In this document: piece by piece, positions 56,282 to 64,000 of the stretch
Position numbering within the stretch: position 1 is the stretch's first letter
How the letters are laid out: every line of letters begins with the position of its first letter
DNA from: Kribbella pittospori
GTDB taxonomy: Bacteria > Actinomycetota > Actinomycetes > Propionibacteriales > Kribbellaceae
Reading direction: 5' to 3'
Assembly (NCBI RefSeq): GCF_004331465.1
Contig: NZ_SJKB01000003.1
Span: 62,001-126,000 of the forward strand
DNA: 64,000 nucleotides
The notes under the pieces: generated by a model
Seen by the model: only the letters and a program-made list of their open reading frames with translations
What the model was told of the DNA's origin: nothing
Databases searched by the model: none
Program-made: the position numbers and the translations under genes

Positions 56282-57471
56282 ACAGACCATCGCTGGACGA
56301 AGATCTGAACGAGAGCGAAGACCTGGGTTCCGGCCTCGGACTGCGGCCGGAGAGTCGGGTCGAGCGCCGGGCGAACCGCCGCAAGGCCCGCGCCCGGCGC
56401 GGGTTCGGCTGCTTCGCCGGACTGATCTCGCTGCTGGTCGTCGGCTCGCTGGTGGCCGGCGCTGTGATCGGTTTCGGCAAGGGCAAGGACGCGCTCGAGC
56501 AGATGTTCGCCGCGCCGGACTACACCGGCGATGGCACCGGTTCCGTGGTCGTCGAGATCACCCAGGGCCAGAGTTCGCAGTCGATCGCGGACACGCTGGA
56601 GAAGAAGGGCGTGGTGAAGAGTGCCCGCGCCTTCGAGCGGGCCGCCCGCGACGACCCGCGCTCGCGTCAGGTGCAGGCCGGGACCTACACCCTGCACAAG
56701 GAGATGTCGGCCAAGGCCGCGCTCGAACTGATGCTGAACCCGGCCAAGTCGATCCTGATCACCCGGATCAGCTTCCGCTCCGGCCAGACCAAGGCCGAGG
56801 TCAGCGACACCCTGCAGAAGTCGAAGCTCAAGCTGCCGGCCGGCGCCGCCGCGGCAGCCATGGCCAAGCCCGCCTCGCTCGGCCTGCCGGCGTACGCGAA
56901 GAACAACCCGGAGGGCTTCCTCTACCCGGGCACGTACGACATCCCGAAGGGCGCGACGGCGTACACGATCCTCAAGCTGATGACGGCGCAGTACGCGAAG
57001 AACGCGGCCGCGCTGGACCTGGTGAAGACCGCGCAGCGCAAGAAGCTGGATCCGTACCAGGCGGTCATCGTCGCCAGCATCATCGGTGCCGAGACGAACC
57101 GGCCGCAGGACTACGCCAAGGTCGCACGGGTGATCTACAACCGGCTGCAGGCCGGGAAGATGCTGCAGATGGACTCGACCATCCACTACGTCGTCGGTCG
57201 CGACGGCGGGGTGTTCACGTCGTCGGAGCAGCGCGACATCGACTCGCCGTACAACACCTACAAGGTGAAGGGGCTGCCGCCGACGCCGATCAACTCGCCG
57301 ACCAAGGACACGCTGCGGGCGGCGATCAACCCGGCCGCGGGGTCGTGGATGTACTTCACGCTGGTCGACCTGGACACCGGTGAGACCGCGTTCGCGACCA
57401 CGGCGGACGAGCACCTGCAGAACGTGAAGAAGCTGCAGACCTGGTGCGCGGCGCACAAGGGCCGGTGCTGA
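56278..57471 (+). CDS. mltG: Endolytic murein transglycosylase MltG
   Basis: The 397-residue protein (GTG start) has a charged cytoplasmic N-terminus of about 40 residues, a membrane helix (GLISLLVVGSLVAGAVIGFG), a LysM-like subdomain and the YceG catalytic domain with NPEGFLYPGTYDIP, VARVIYNRL and MLQMDSTIHYVVG. It cuts nascent glycan strands at the membrane. The active-site segment reads ASIIGAETN, where the E. coli family form is ASIVEKET; the first Glu is Gly here and the second is kept. It overlaps ruvX by four bases; aroE follows after four. Confidence 0.93.
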   Translation: MNRPSLDEDLNESEDLGSGLGLRPESRVERRANRRKARARRGFGCFAGLISLLVVGSLVAGAVIGFGKGKDALEQMFAAPDYTGDGTGSVVVEITQGQSSQSIADTLEKKGVVKSARAFERAARDDPRSRQVQAGTYTLHKEMSAKAALELMLNPAKSILITRISFRSGQTKAEVSDTLQKSKLKLPAGAAAAAMAKPASLGLPAYAKNNPEGFLYPGTYDIPKGATAYTILKLMTAQYAKNAAALDLVKTAQRKKLDPYQAVIVASIIGAETNRPQDYAKVARVIYNRLQAGKMLQMDSTIHYVVGRDGGVFTSSEQRDIDSPYNTYKVKGLPPTPINSPTKDTLRAAINPAAGSWMYFTLVDLDTGETAFATTADEHLQNVKKLQTWCAAHKGRC

Positions 57472-57475
57472 TCGG

Positions 57476-58300
57476 ATGACCCGGTGTGCCGTGCTCGGTT
57501 CGCCGATTGCGCACTCGCTGTCGCCGGCGATGCACCGGGCCGCGTACGCCGGGCTCGGCCTGGACTGGGGGTACGACGCCTTCGAGGTCGGCGAACACGA
57601 GTTGCGCGGCTTCGTCGCGTCACTCGGGGACGACATCCGTGGGTTGTCGTTGACGATGCCGCTGAAGCGCGTCGCTCTGGACCTGGTCGACACCGTTGAC
57701 CCGGTCGCCGAGCTGATCGGCGCGGCGAACACGATGCTGTTCGAGCCGGACGGATGCCGCTCGGCGCACAACACCGACGTACCCGGGCTGGTGAATGCCT
57801 TCGCCGAGCGCGGGATCACTGCCGCGGATTCGGCCGTCGTGCTCGGCGGTGGCGCGACCGCCGCATCCACGCTGGCCGCGTTGCGTGGGTTGAAGGTCAG
57901 CGAGGTGACAGTCGTCGTCCGCGATCTCTCCAAGGCCGAGCGGCTGCTGGACCTGGCGGCCGAGCTCGGGCTGAAGACCTCGGTCGCGGACTTCTCCCAG
58001 GTCGAGCAGATCGGCGGGTTCGACCTGTGCGTCTCGACGCTGCCCGGCGGCGCCGTCGATCCGTGGGCCCACCACTTCGCGGGAGTCGCGCCGGTCGTGT
58101 TCGACGTGGCGTATCACCCGTGGCCGACGCAGCTCGCGATCGCGGCGCACCGGATCGGTACAGAGCTGTTGAACGGCCTTGATCTCCTCGTGCATCAGGC
58201 GGTCCTCCAGGTGGAGATGATGACCGGTAGGTCGCCCGCACCACTGGCGGCCATGAGGTCCGCTGCCCGTGAGGAGCTCGACGATCGTGAGCCAGCTTGA
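57476..58300 (+). CDS. aroE: Shikimate dehydrogenase
   Basis: The 274-residue protein has GSPIAHSLSPAMHRAAYAGL (shikimate-binding serines), TMPLKR with the catalytic Lys, GAANTM, HNTDVPG with the catalytic Asp, and the NADP-binding GGGATAASTLAALRGL Rossmann turn. It reduces 3-dehydroshikimate in aromatic amino acid synthesis. The usual NVT before MPLK reads SLT here, still accepted in actinobacterial members. It starts four bases after mltG and overlaps the next gene by 14 bases. Confidence 0.93.
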   Translation: MTRCAVLGSPIAHSLSPAMHRAAYAGLGLDWGYDAFEVGEHELRGFVASLGDDIRGLSLTMPLKRVALDLVDTVDPVAELIGAANTMLFEPDGCRSAHNTDVPGLVNAFAERGITAADSAVVLGGGATAASTLAALRGLKVSEVTVVVRDLSKAERLLDLAAELGLKTSVADFSQVEQIGGFDLCVSTLPGGAVDPWAHHFAGVAPVVFDVAYHPWPTQLAIAAHRIGTELLNGLDLLVHQAVLQVEMMTGRSPAPLAAMRSAAREELDDREPA

Positions 58301-59756
58301 CCGCCGGACGGTACTGAAGGCAGGCGGTGTTCTCGCCGCCGCCGCGCTGACCAGCTGCACCGACACCAAGGACGCCAGCGCCGGCCCTTCGAACGGCCTC
58401 ACCGTGGCCGCCCCGAACTGGAACAGCCTGGCCCATTCGCTGACGGGCCGCGTGTACCTTCCCGCGTCGTCCGGGTACGCCGCCTCGCACCAACTCTTCA
58501 ACCCACGCTGGGACTCCGTCCAGCCGGCAGCTGTGGTCAAGGCCGCGAACGCCACGGACGTGCAGAAATCCATCCTGTTCGCCCGCAACAACAAGATCGC
58601 GTTGGTCCCGAAGGGCGGCGGCCACTCGTACGTCGGTGCGTCCACCGTCAGCAAAGGCCTGATGCTCGACCTCGGTGCGATGCGCGGGATGAGTTACGCG
58701 AACGGCGTCCTCACCGTCGGCGCCGGCGCACGCCTGTACGACGTGCACGCCTTCCTGGACAAGTACGGACGCTCACTGCCGACCGGGACCTGTCCGACAG
58801 TCGGCGTCGCGGGACTGGCACTCGGTGGCGGGATGGGGATCCACACACGCACCTTCGGGCTGACCTGTGACCGGATTGTCTCGATGGGCGTGATCACGGC
58901 CGACGGCAAGGCGCACAATGTCAGCGCGACCGTCGATCCGGACCTGTTCTGGGCGCTGCGGGGGAGTGGCGGCGGGAACCTCGGAGTCGTCACGTCGTTC
59001 CGGATGGCCACCATCCCGGCCACCAAGCTCGGGTTCTTCCGGCTGACCTGGCCGGAGGCGAACGCGGCGGCGGTGGTCCGCGGCTGGCAGAGGTTCGCCC
59101 AGACCGCACCGGTCACCTCCTGGGGCAATCTACATATCGATGCCCGGAGCAACGGAACGCTGTCGATCCACGTGCTCGGAATCTCCACCACCGGCAATGC
59201 GACGGCTGCGGCCGCGCAACTGGAGTCGTTCGTCGGTTCGAAGGCAACGGTCCGGTCGATCACCGTGAAGACGCACCTGGAGGCGGTCGAGTACCTCGGT
59301 GGGGGGACCACCAGCCCACGATCCGGGTTCCTGGCCGGGTCCGACGTACTCAAGGGGCCGATGGATGCGGCGACGATCACCGCGTTGCTCGGTGCGGTGA
59401 AGGTGGCGGCGCGGGCCAAGACGCCGGCGTCGGCGATCATCGACCCGCTTGGCGGGCAGGCAGCCAAGCAGCCGGCCGGCGGTGCGTCCTGGCCGTGGCG
59501 GTCCGCGCTCGGCGTGATCCAGTGGTACTCCGGGACGGCAGCACATCCGAGTACGGCACAGTTGCGGGTCGCACAGACCTTCGTCAGCAATGGGCATCGC
59601 GCGGTCCAGAAGTTCTCGGCCGGCGGCTACGTGAACTACGTCGAGACCGGCCGCGCCGTCAGCACGTACTACGGTGCGAGCCTGGCGCGGCTGCAGACGG
59701 TCAAGACGAAATACGACCCGGCGAACTTCTTCCACACTGCGTACACCCTCGCCTAG
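58287..59756 (+). CDS. Tat-exported FAD-linked oxidoreductase (BBE type), first copy
   Basis: From GTG 58287 (GAGGAG 10 bases upstream) the protein is 489 residues. A Tat-like signal with DRRTVLKAGGVLAAAALTSC could also be lipidated at the Cys. The FAD domain carries His in GGGHSYVGAS and Cys in TGTCPTVGVAG, the two residues that bind FAD covalently in berberine-bridge enzymes, and the C-terminus has GGYVNYVE and YDPANFFH. Substrates of this family range from sugars to secondary metabolites. The start lies within the end of aroE. Confidence 0.87.
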   Translation: MSQLDRRTVLKAGGVLAAAALTSCTDTKDASAGPSNGLTVAAPNWNSLAHSLTGRVYLPASSGYAASHQLFNPRWDSVQPAAVVKAANATDVQKSILFARNNKIALVPKGGGHSYVGASTVSKGLMLDLGAMRGMSYANGVLTVGAGARLYDVHAFLDKYGRSLPTGTCPTVGVAGLALGGGMGIHTRTFGLTCDRIVSMGVITADGKAHNVSATVDPDLFWALRGSGGGNLGVVTSFRMATIPATKLGFFRLTWPEANAAAVVRGWQRFAQTAPVTSWGNLHIDARSNGTLSIHVLGISTTGNATAAAAQLESFVGSKATVRSITVKTHLEAVEYLGGGTTSPRSGFLAGSDVLKGPMDAATITALLGAVKVAARAKTPASAIIDPLGGQAAKQPAGGASWPWRSALGVIQWYSGTAAHPSTAQLRVAQTFVSNGHRAVQKFSAGGYVNYVETGRAVSTYYGASLARLQTVKTKYDPANFFHTAYTLA

Positions 59757-59769
59757 CTACTCTCCCGCC

Positions 59770-60834
59770 ATGAGATTGTGGCGAGTTCTCGCAGGAATGC
59801 TGGCGGTCGGATTCATCGCGGCCGGCGTGACCCCCGCCTGGGCGTGCGCCTGCGGTGGCTACCTGCCCGACGCCCAGTCGCGCGCCCGTGCGTATGGCGA
59901 GAACGCCTTGGTCCGATACGACGCCGGCACCGAGCAGATCACGTTGTCGATGGCGATCAACGGGTCGTCGAAGAAGGCGGCCTGGATCATGCCCGTGCCC
60001 GCGGCAGCGAAGGTCGAACTCGGCGATACCGCCCTGTTCAACCGGCTGGACCACATGACCCGGCCGAAGGTGGTGGTCCGCAAGACCTACTGGCCGTTCC
60101 GCAACCTCGGGATCATGGCGGGCGGCGGCGACACGGCCGGCGCCGCAGCACCTGGATCCGGAGTGAACGTGCGCGAGCAGATGGTGCTCGGCCCGTTCCA
60201 GGTCGCCCGGCTCGGCGGATCGACCGGCTCCGCGGTGACGGACTGGCTGCGCACGAACGGGTACGTCGTACCGGCTGGGCTGGCCGCGAACCTGACGCCG
60301 TACCTCAGTGAGAACTGGGAGATCGTTGCCGTCAAGCTCGCACCGCGGACCGACGGCGACACGATGACTGGTGCGACGCCGCCGCTGCGGTTGACGTTCG
60401 CGTCGGACCGGATCGTCTACCCGATGCGGCTGAGCAAAGGCGCGTCGACTGCGCAGACAGTCACGGTGTACGTCGCGTCGGCGCATCGTGTGGATGCGAC
60501 GAAGCTGCCGGATGCGGACGTGCAGCCGGAACTGCTGTACGCCGGGCGGATCCAGGACGACGCGATGGCGGCGCCGGCCGACTTCCTGACGGCGTACACG
60601 GTCACCTATCGCGACCCGAGCAAGATCACCGGCGACTTCACCTTCGACCGGGCGGCCACCGATGACGAGTTCCAGCGGATCGAGTACGTCACCCGGAACG
60701 ACGGTCTGTTGAGCACGATCGGCGTACTGTTCGGCGTCGTACTGCTGATCGGCGTCGGTGCGGCGGTGATCGCGCGAGTGCTGGTCCGGCGGTCGTCCAC
60801 AGGCCGTCCGGGGCGGCCGACCGATATCGTCTAG
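59770..60834 (+). CDS. DUF2330 secreted membrane-anchored protein
   Basis: From ATG 59770 the 354-residue protein has a Sec signal ending WACACGG, where the two Cys of CACGG are the DUF2330 hallmark. The body is beta-rich (AAWIMPVPAAAKVELGDTAL, ENWEIVAVKLAPRTDGD) and the C-terminus has a membrane helix (LLSTIGVLFGVVLLIGVGAA) with a basic tail. DUF2330 has no known function. It begins 14 bases after the flavoprotein gene on the same strand and 12 bases before the prepilin peptidase gene. Confidence 0.85.
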   Translation: MRLWRVLAGMLAVGFIAAGVTPAWACACGGYLPDAQSRARAYGENALVRYDAGTEQITLSMAINGSSKKAAWIMPVPAAAKVELGDTALFNRLDHMTRPKVVVRKTYWPFRNLGIMAGGGDTAGAAAPGSGVNVREQMVLGPFQVARLGGSTGSAVTDWLRTNGYVVPAGLAANLTPYLSENWEIVAVKLAPRTDGDTMTGATPPLRLTFASDRIVYPMRLSKGASTAQTVTVYVASAHRVDATKLPDADVQPELLYAGRIQDDAMAAPADFLTAYTVTYRDPSKITGDFTFDRAATDDEFQRIEYVTRNDGLLSTIGVLFGVVLLIGVGAAVIARVLVRRSSTGRPGRPTDIV

Positions 60835-60845
60835 GCTCCTGCATC

Positions 60846-61553
60846 GTGCCGGCTGACAACGCGTTGCTCGCCGCAGGGGCCGGTGTGGTCCTCTGCGGGC
60901 CGGCCGCGTTCGTGCTCGGTCCCTGGCTGATGCGGCGGATCCCTGAGCCTTTGCTCGAGGAAGGCGACACCAAGGTCCCGTACGCCGACCTGGCCGGGCC
61001 GCGGGCGGCGTACTGGTGTGGTGCGCTGGCGGCCGTGTCCGGCGGGCTGCTCGGGTGGATGCTCGGGATCTCCGCGGTGTTGCCGGCCTGGCTGCTGATG
61101 GCGATCTCCGGCGCGGTGCTCGGCTACATCGACGCAAGGACGCGGTACTTGCCGTCGGCGATCATCTGGCCGTCGTACGCCGTTGTCGGCGTCGCGCTCA
61201 TCGGTGCCTCGGCGGGATCGGAGGACTGGGGCGCGTTGCGCCGGGCCGTGATCGCGGGCGTGATCGGGTTCGTGGTGTTCTACGTGCTGTGGTTCGTGTT
61301 CCCGAGCGGGGTCGGGTTCGGTGACGTCCGGTTGTCCGGGCTGCTCGGGCTGGCGCTGGGCTGGCTCGGCTGGGGGGAGTTCATCAGCGGGTTGTACGGC
61401 GGGTTCTTCCTCGGTGCACTGGTCGGGATCGCGTTGATCCTGGCGCGGGTGATGACACGCAAGCAGATGGTCCCGTTCGGGCCGTTCATGCTGATCGGCG
61501 CGCTGGGCGGCGTACTGCTCGGCGGTCCGCTGGAGCAGTTGTACGTCGGATAG
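60846..61553 (+). CDS. A24-type prepilin peptidase
   Basis: The 235-residue membrane protein (GTG start) has about seven hydrophobic segments. The two catalytic aspartates of type IV prepilin peptidases are in GYIDARTRYLP (about residue 94) and GFGDVRLSGLLG (about 159). The longer N-terminal zinc and methylase domain of full-length enzymes is absent, as in other short A24 proteins. It would process pilin-like precursors at the cytoplasmic face. No pilin or secretion ATPase gene is in the window. Confidence 0.85.
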   Translation: MPADNALLAAGAGVVLCGPAAFVLGPWLMRRIPEPLLEEGDTKVPYADLAGPRAAYWCGALAAVSGGLLGWMLGISAVLPAWLLMAISGAVLGYIDARTRYLPSAIIWPSYAVVGVALIGASAGSEDWGALRRAVIAGVIGFVVFYVLWFVFPSGVGFGDVRLSGLLGLALGWLGWGEFISGLYGGFFLGALVGIALILARVMTRKQMVPFGPFMLIGALGGVLLGGPLEQLYVG

Positions 61554-61641
61554 CTGAGTCGCCGGGTCCGCCAGATGGCTGATGTGGGGGCACAGCACGC
61601 CTTTCTAGGGTCGAAGCAATCGATCTCTGGGGAGGAAACAC

Positions 61642-63252
61642 ATGCCAGTCACTCGTCGAGGCCTGTTGGCCGGGACCGCCGTCGCCGGCGCCGCACTCGC
61701 CGTACCCGGGACCGCGTCCGCCGCGGTCATCGGTGGTGCTGCGAGCGGTGCCGTCAGCGGTCTCGGTAGCGGTGAGAAGATCCGGCCGGCGGACGCGCGG
61801 TACCAGGACCTGGTGCAGCGCGGCACGAACCGGCGGTTCGTCGGTAAGCCCGAGTACGCGCGCGTGATCCGGTCGACCGAAGATGCTGTCGACGCCGTGC
61901 AGGAGGCGGTCCGGTCCGGCAAGCGGATCGCGGTCCGCGGCGGTGGGCACTGCTTCGAGGACTTTGTGGACAGCAGCGACATCGAGGTGCTGCTGGACAT
62001 GTCGACGTACGACGAAGTCACGTTCGACAACCGCTACCGGGCCTTCTCGATAGGTGCGGGCGCGACGCTCGAGACCGTCTACAAGGAACTGTTCTACGGC
62101 TGGGGCTTGACCGTGCCCGGAGGCGGCTGCCTCGGCGTCGGCGTCGGCGGTCACTTCAGCGGCGGCGGGTACGGGCCGCTGTCGCGGAAGTATGGGTCCG
62201 TCGTGGACCACCTGTACGGCGTGGAGGTCGTGGTCGTGGACGCCCACGGCCGCGCCCGCTCGGTGGTGGCGACGCGCGACAACGCCTACAAGGATCTGTG
62301 GTGGGCGCACACGGGTGGTGGTGGCGGGAACTTCGGTGTCGTGACCCGGTATCTGATGCGCAGCAACGGTATGTCCGGGCGGAAGCCGTCCGAGTCGTTG
62401 CCCAAGGCACCGGCCGCGCTGCTGTCCAGCCTGATCGTGTACGACTGGAAGACGATCGGGCAGGCCGGATTCGTCCGGGCACTCCGCAACTTCTTCGACT
62501 TCTACGAGAAGCACAACACCGCCGACTCGCCGTACGCGACGCTCTACAGTCCACTCATCCTGACCACGGCTGCCACTGGAAACTTCCTGCTGTCGACGCA
62601 GCTCGACGCCGCGGTGCCGAACGCCGCGGGGCTCATGAAGGCGTTCAACGCGGCGATGATCGAGGGCCTGGACCCTGAACCGCAGATCGTCGAGGTCGGC
62701 GAGGGTCCGTTCCTGAACACCACCATGCAGCGGTCGATCGCGGATACCCCGGCGCCGGGGCGCGGCAAGTACAAGGCGGGTTACCTGCGGAAGGGCTTCA
62801 CCGACGCGCAGCTCATCACGCTGTACAAGGGGTTGACGGATCCGTCGTACAACGGACCCGACTCGTCCGTGCTGTTCGTGCCGTACGGCGGGAAGGTGAA
62901 CACCGTGCCCTCCGACGCGACCGCGACGGCCCAGCGCAACGTGATGTGCAAGATGGTGGCGACCGCGACGTGGACCGATCCGGCCGAGGACGCCAAGCAA
63001 CTCGCCTGGGTGCGGAAGCTGTACGCCGACATCTACCGTGACACCGGTGGCGTGCCGGTGCCGAACGACACCAACTCCGGCTCGTACATCAACTACCCGG
63101 ACACGGATCTGGCCGATCCGGCGTACAACAAGTCCGGCGTGCCGTGGCACGACCTGTACTACCTCGGGAACTACCCGCGGCTGCAGCAGCTCAAGGCGAA
63201 GTGGGATCCGCGCAACGTCTTCCACCACAAGCTGTCGATCGAAGCGCCTTGA
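61642..63252 (+). CDS. Tat-exported FAD-linked oxidoreductase (BBE type), second copy
   Basis: The 536-residue protein starts MPVTRRGLLAGTAVAGAAL, a Tat signal ending near SAAV, behind GGGGAGG. The FAD-binding domain has His in RGGGHCFED and Cys in GGGCLGVGVGGHFSGGGYG, the bicovalent FAD pair of BBE-type enzymes, and the C-terminal BBE motif GSYINYPDTDL with KWDPRNVFHH. The reaction is an oxidation, probably of a sugar or phenolic, in the envelope. It is only distantly similar to the copy at 58287. It overlaps the convergent ADP-ribosylglycohydrolase gene by 62 bases. Confidence 0.88.
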   Translation: MPVTRRGLLAGTAVAGAALAVPGTASAAVIGGAASGAVSGLGSGEKIRPADARYQDLVQRGTNRRFVGKPEYARVIRSTEDAVDAVQEAVRSGKRIAVRGGGHCFEDFVDSSDIEVLLDMSTYDEVTFDNRYRAFSIGAGATLETVYKELFYGWGLTVPGGGCLGVGVGGHFSGGGYGPLSRKYGSVVDHLYGVEVVVVDAHGRARSVVATRDNAYKDLWWAHTGGGGGNFGVVTRYLMRSNGMSGRKPSESLPKAPAALLSSLIVYDWKTIGQAGFVRALRNFFDFYEKHNTADSPYATLYSPLILTTAATGNFLLSTQLDAAVPNAAGLMKAFNAAMIEGLDPEPQIVEVGEGPFLNTTMQRSIADTPAPGRGKYKAGYLRKGFTDAQLITLYKGLTDPSYNGPDSSVLFVPYGGKVNTVPSDATATAQRNVMCKMVATATWTDPAEDAKQLAWVRKLYADIYRDTGGVPVPNDTNSGSYINYPDTDLADPAYNKSGVPWHDLYYLGNYPRLQQLKAKWDPRNVFHHKLSIEAP

Positions 63253-64000
63253 TCCACCAGCCTGGGTAGCGCAACCGCCAGGAGGTGTGTGGTCCGTAGT
63301 CGCCGTGGAGGCGGCGGTTGCTGACGAACTCCAGGGCGAAGTCGTCGGCGAGTTGCAGCAGGACCGAACGGCCCTCGACGGTGAAGACGAGCTCTGCGGG
63401 CAGGGCCGTCTCACCGTGGAGGGCGCCCAGGATGTTGCCGCAGATCGCGCCGGTGGAGTCGCTGTCGCCGGTGTGGGTCACCGCTAGTGCGAGGGCGTCG
63501 AGGAACTGCTCAGGCTCCGGGTAGGCGAGGGCTGCGTAGACAGCGATCGCCAACGCCTCCTCGGCGACCCAACCGCCACCCAGTTGCTGCTCGATCGTCG
63601 CCGGTCCGTGGTTTCCGGCGGCTGCGGTACGTCGCGCCGCGGCGAGCGCCGTACTGGTCTCTTCGTGGCCTTCGTGCTGGGCGAGCATCGCCATCGTCGT
63701 GTCGAGCGCCGCATCGAGGTCAGCTCCGTTGCACACCTCGTGGATGATCGCGGCCAGGGCGCCTGATGCGAGCTTGCCGGTCGGGTGGCCGTGGGTGTAG
63801 CCGGCCGCGGTCGCGGCGGAGTCGAAGACCCACTCGGTGCCGTAGATCGCGGGCATCAGACCGAACGGCGCGACCCGCATCACGCCGCCGCAGCCCTTGG
63901 AGTCGTTGATGGCCTGGTCGCCGAACTGCGGGATCTTCGGCTGGCCGTTGCGGGCCGACATCAGCGCGTTGAGGCACGTCCTGCCGGGCGCGCGTCGTAC
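63191..64000 (-). CDS. ADP-ribosylglycohydrolase family protein (N-terminus outside window)
   Basis: The frame is open to the window edge, so the start lies outside; 269 C-terminal residues are visible. The family signature THTGDSDSTGAICGNILGA (the metal-binding GDxDxxGA motif) is near the centre, and the segment just before the internal Met reads RAPGRTCLNAL, as in ADP-ribosylhydrolases. It also has SKGCGGVMRVAPFG. These enzymes remove ADP-ribose from proteins or dinitrogenase reductase. The last 20 codons lie inside the convergent flavoprotein gene, so the true end may be shared. Confidence 0.88.
   Translation of the reverse strand, partial: VRRAPGRTCLNALMSARNGQPKIPQFGDQAINDSKGCGGVMRVAPFGLMPAIYGTEWVFDSAATAAGYTHGHPTGKLASGALAAIIHEVCNGADLDAALDTTMAMLAQHEGHEETSTALAAARRTAAAGNHGPATIEQQLGGGWVAEEALAIAVYAALAYPEPEQFLDALALAVTHTGDSDSTGAICGNILGALHGETALPAELVFTVEGRSVLLQLADDFALEFVSNRRLHGDYGPHTSWRLRYPGWWIKALRSTACGGRRCADPTSP

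Noticed and set aside
53101..57933. A 1610-codon open frame on the minus strand across alaS, ruvX, mltG and aroE
   Set aside because: It is antisense to four well-supported genes and has the Arg/Val/Gln/Asp-rich composition of a GC-skew shadow, with no recognisable domain.

Overview
The window is a GC-rich actinobacterial chromosome segment. The informational genes, the GTG/TTG starts, the SecA2, Eis-like and DUF349 genes and the style of the secreted proteins all fit a Propionibacteriales organism, most likely Kribbella or a close relative; this is inference, as no 16S gene is present. I saw no tRNA, rRNA, CRISPR array, insertion sequence or phage module. The backbone is a conserved housekeeping block: yebC (end only), ruvC-ruvA-ruvB, yajC-secD-secF-apt, rel, a DUF349 gene, an MBL hydrolase-hisS-aspS operon, secA2, rarA, DUF948 and small membrane genes, alaS-ruvX-mltG-aroE. 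Four accessory stretches interrupt or extend it.

Region 1 (0.4-15.0 kb) separates yebC from ruvC. It holds a minus-strand pectin (rhamnogalacturonan) locus: LacI regulator, DUF1961 (YesU-like), DUF624 (YesL/YesV-like), an LplA/LplB/LplC-type ABC importer, and two PcRGLX/YetA-like exo-lyase paralogues, one with a Tat signal and one without. The signal-less one has a frameshift near 5580. The same LacI-type operator occurs before the transport operon and before the regulator. A 1-kb gene-free stretch (11.75-12.73 kb) contains tandem 105-bp repeats and two copies of a 100-bp long-stem inverted repeat. Then come Nudix, DUF4442 and Eis-like acetyltransferase genes.

Region 2 (15.0-24.0 kb) is core: ruvCAB behind a LexA-type SOS box, the Sec accessory genes (SecD carries a Pro/Thr-rich insertion), apt and rel.

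Region 3 (24.0-29.0 kb) is accessory: a small unknown protein, an M15-like lipoprotein, an XRE regulator, an AvrRpt2/C70-type secreted cysteine protease coupled to a membrane-anchored secreted protein, and a DUF559-type endonuclease-fold gene with a decayed duplicate of its 3' end.

Region 4 (29.0-34.3 kb) is core (DUF349, MBL, hisS, aspS).

Region 5 (34.3-46.5 kb) is accessory: GH19 enzyme, ECF sigma factor with a membrane partner, methyltransferase, AraC-VOC pair, a GntR regulator preceded by a 42-aa membrane micro-ORF and a 19-bp perfect palindrome, epoxide hydrolase divergent from a CGNR regulator with twin 17-bp operators, DUF2252, a GxGYxYP protein behind a perfect LacI-type palindrome, a secreted AMIN-like protein and a GNAT enzyme.

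Region 6 (46.6-58.3 kb) is core (secA2 to aroE). Region 7 (58.3-64.0 kb) has two secreted BBE-type flavoproteins flanking a DUF2330 protein and an A24 prepilin peptidase, then the end of an ADP-ribosylglycohydrolase gene cut by the window edge.
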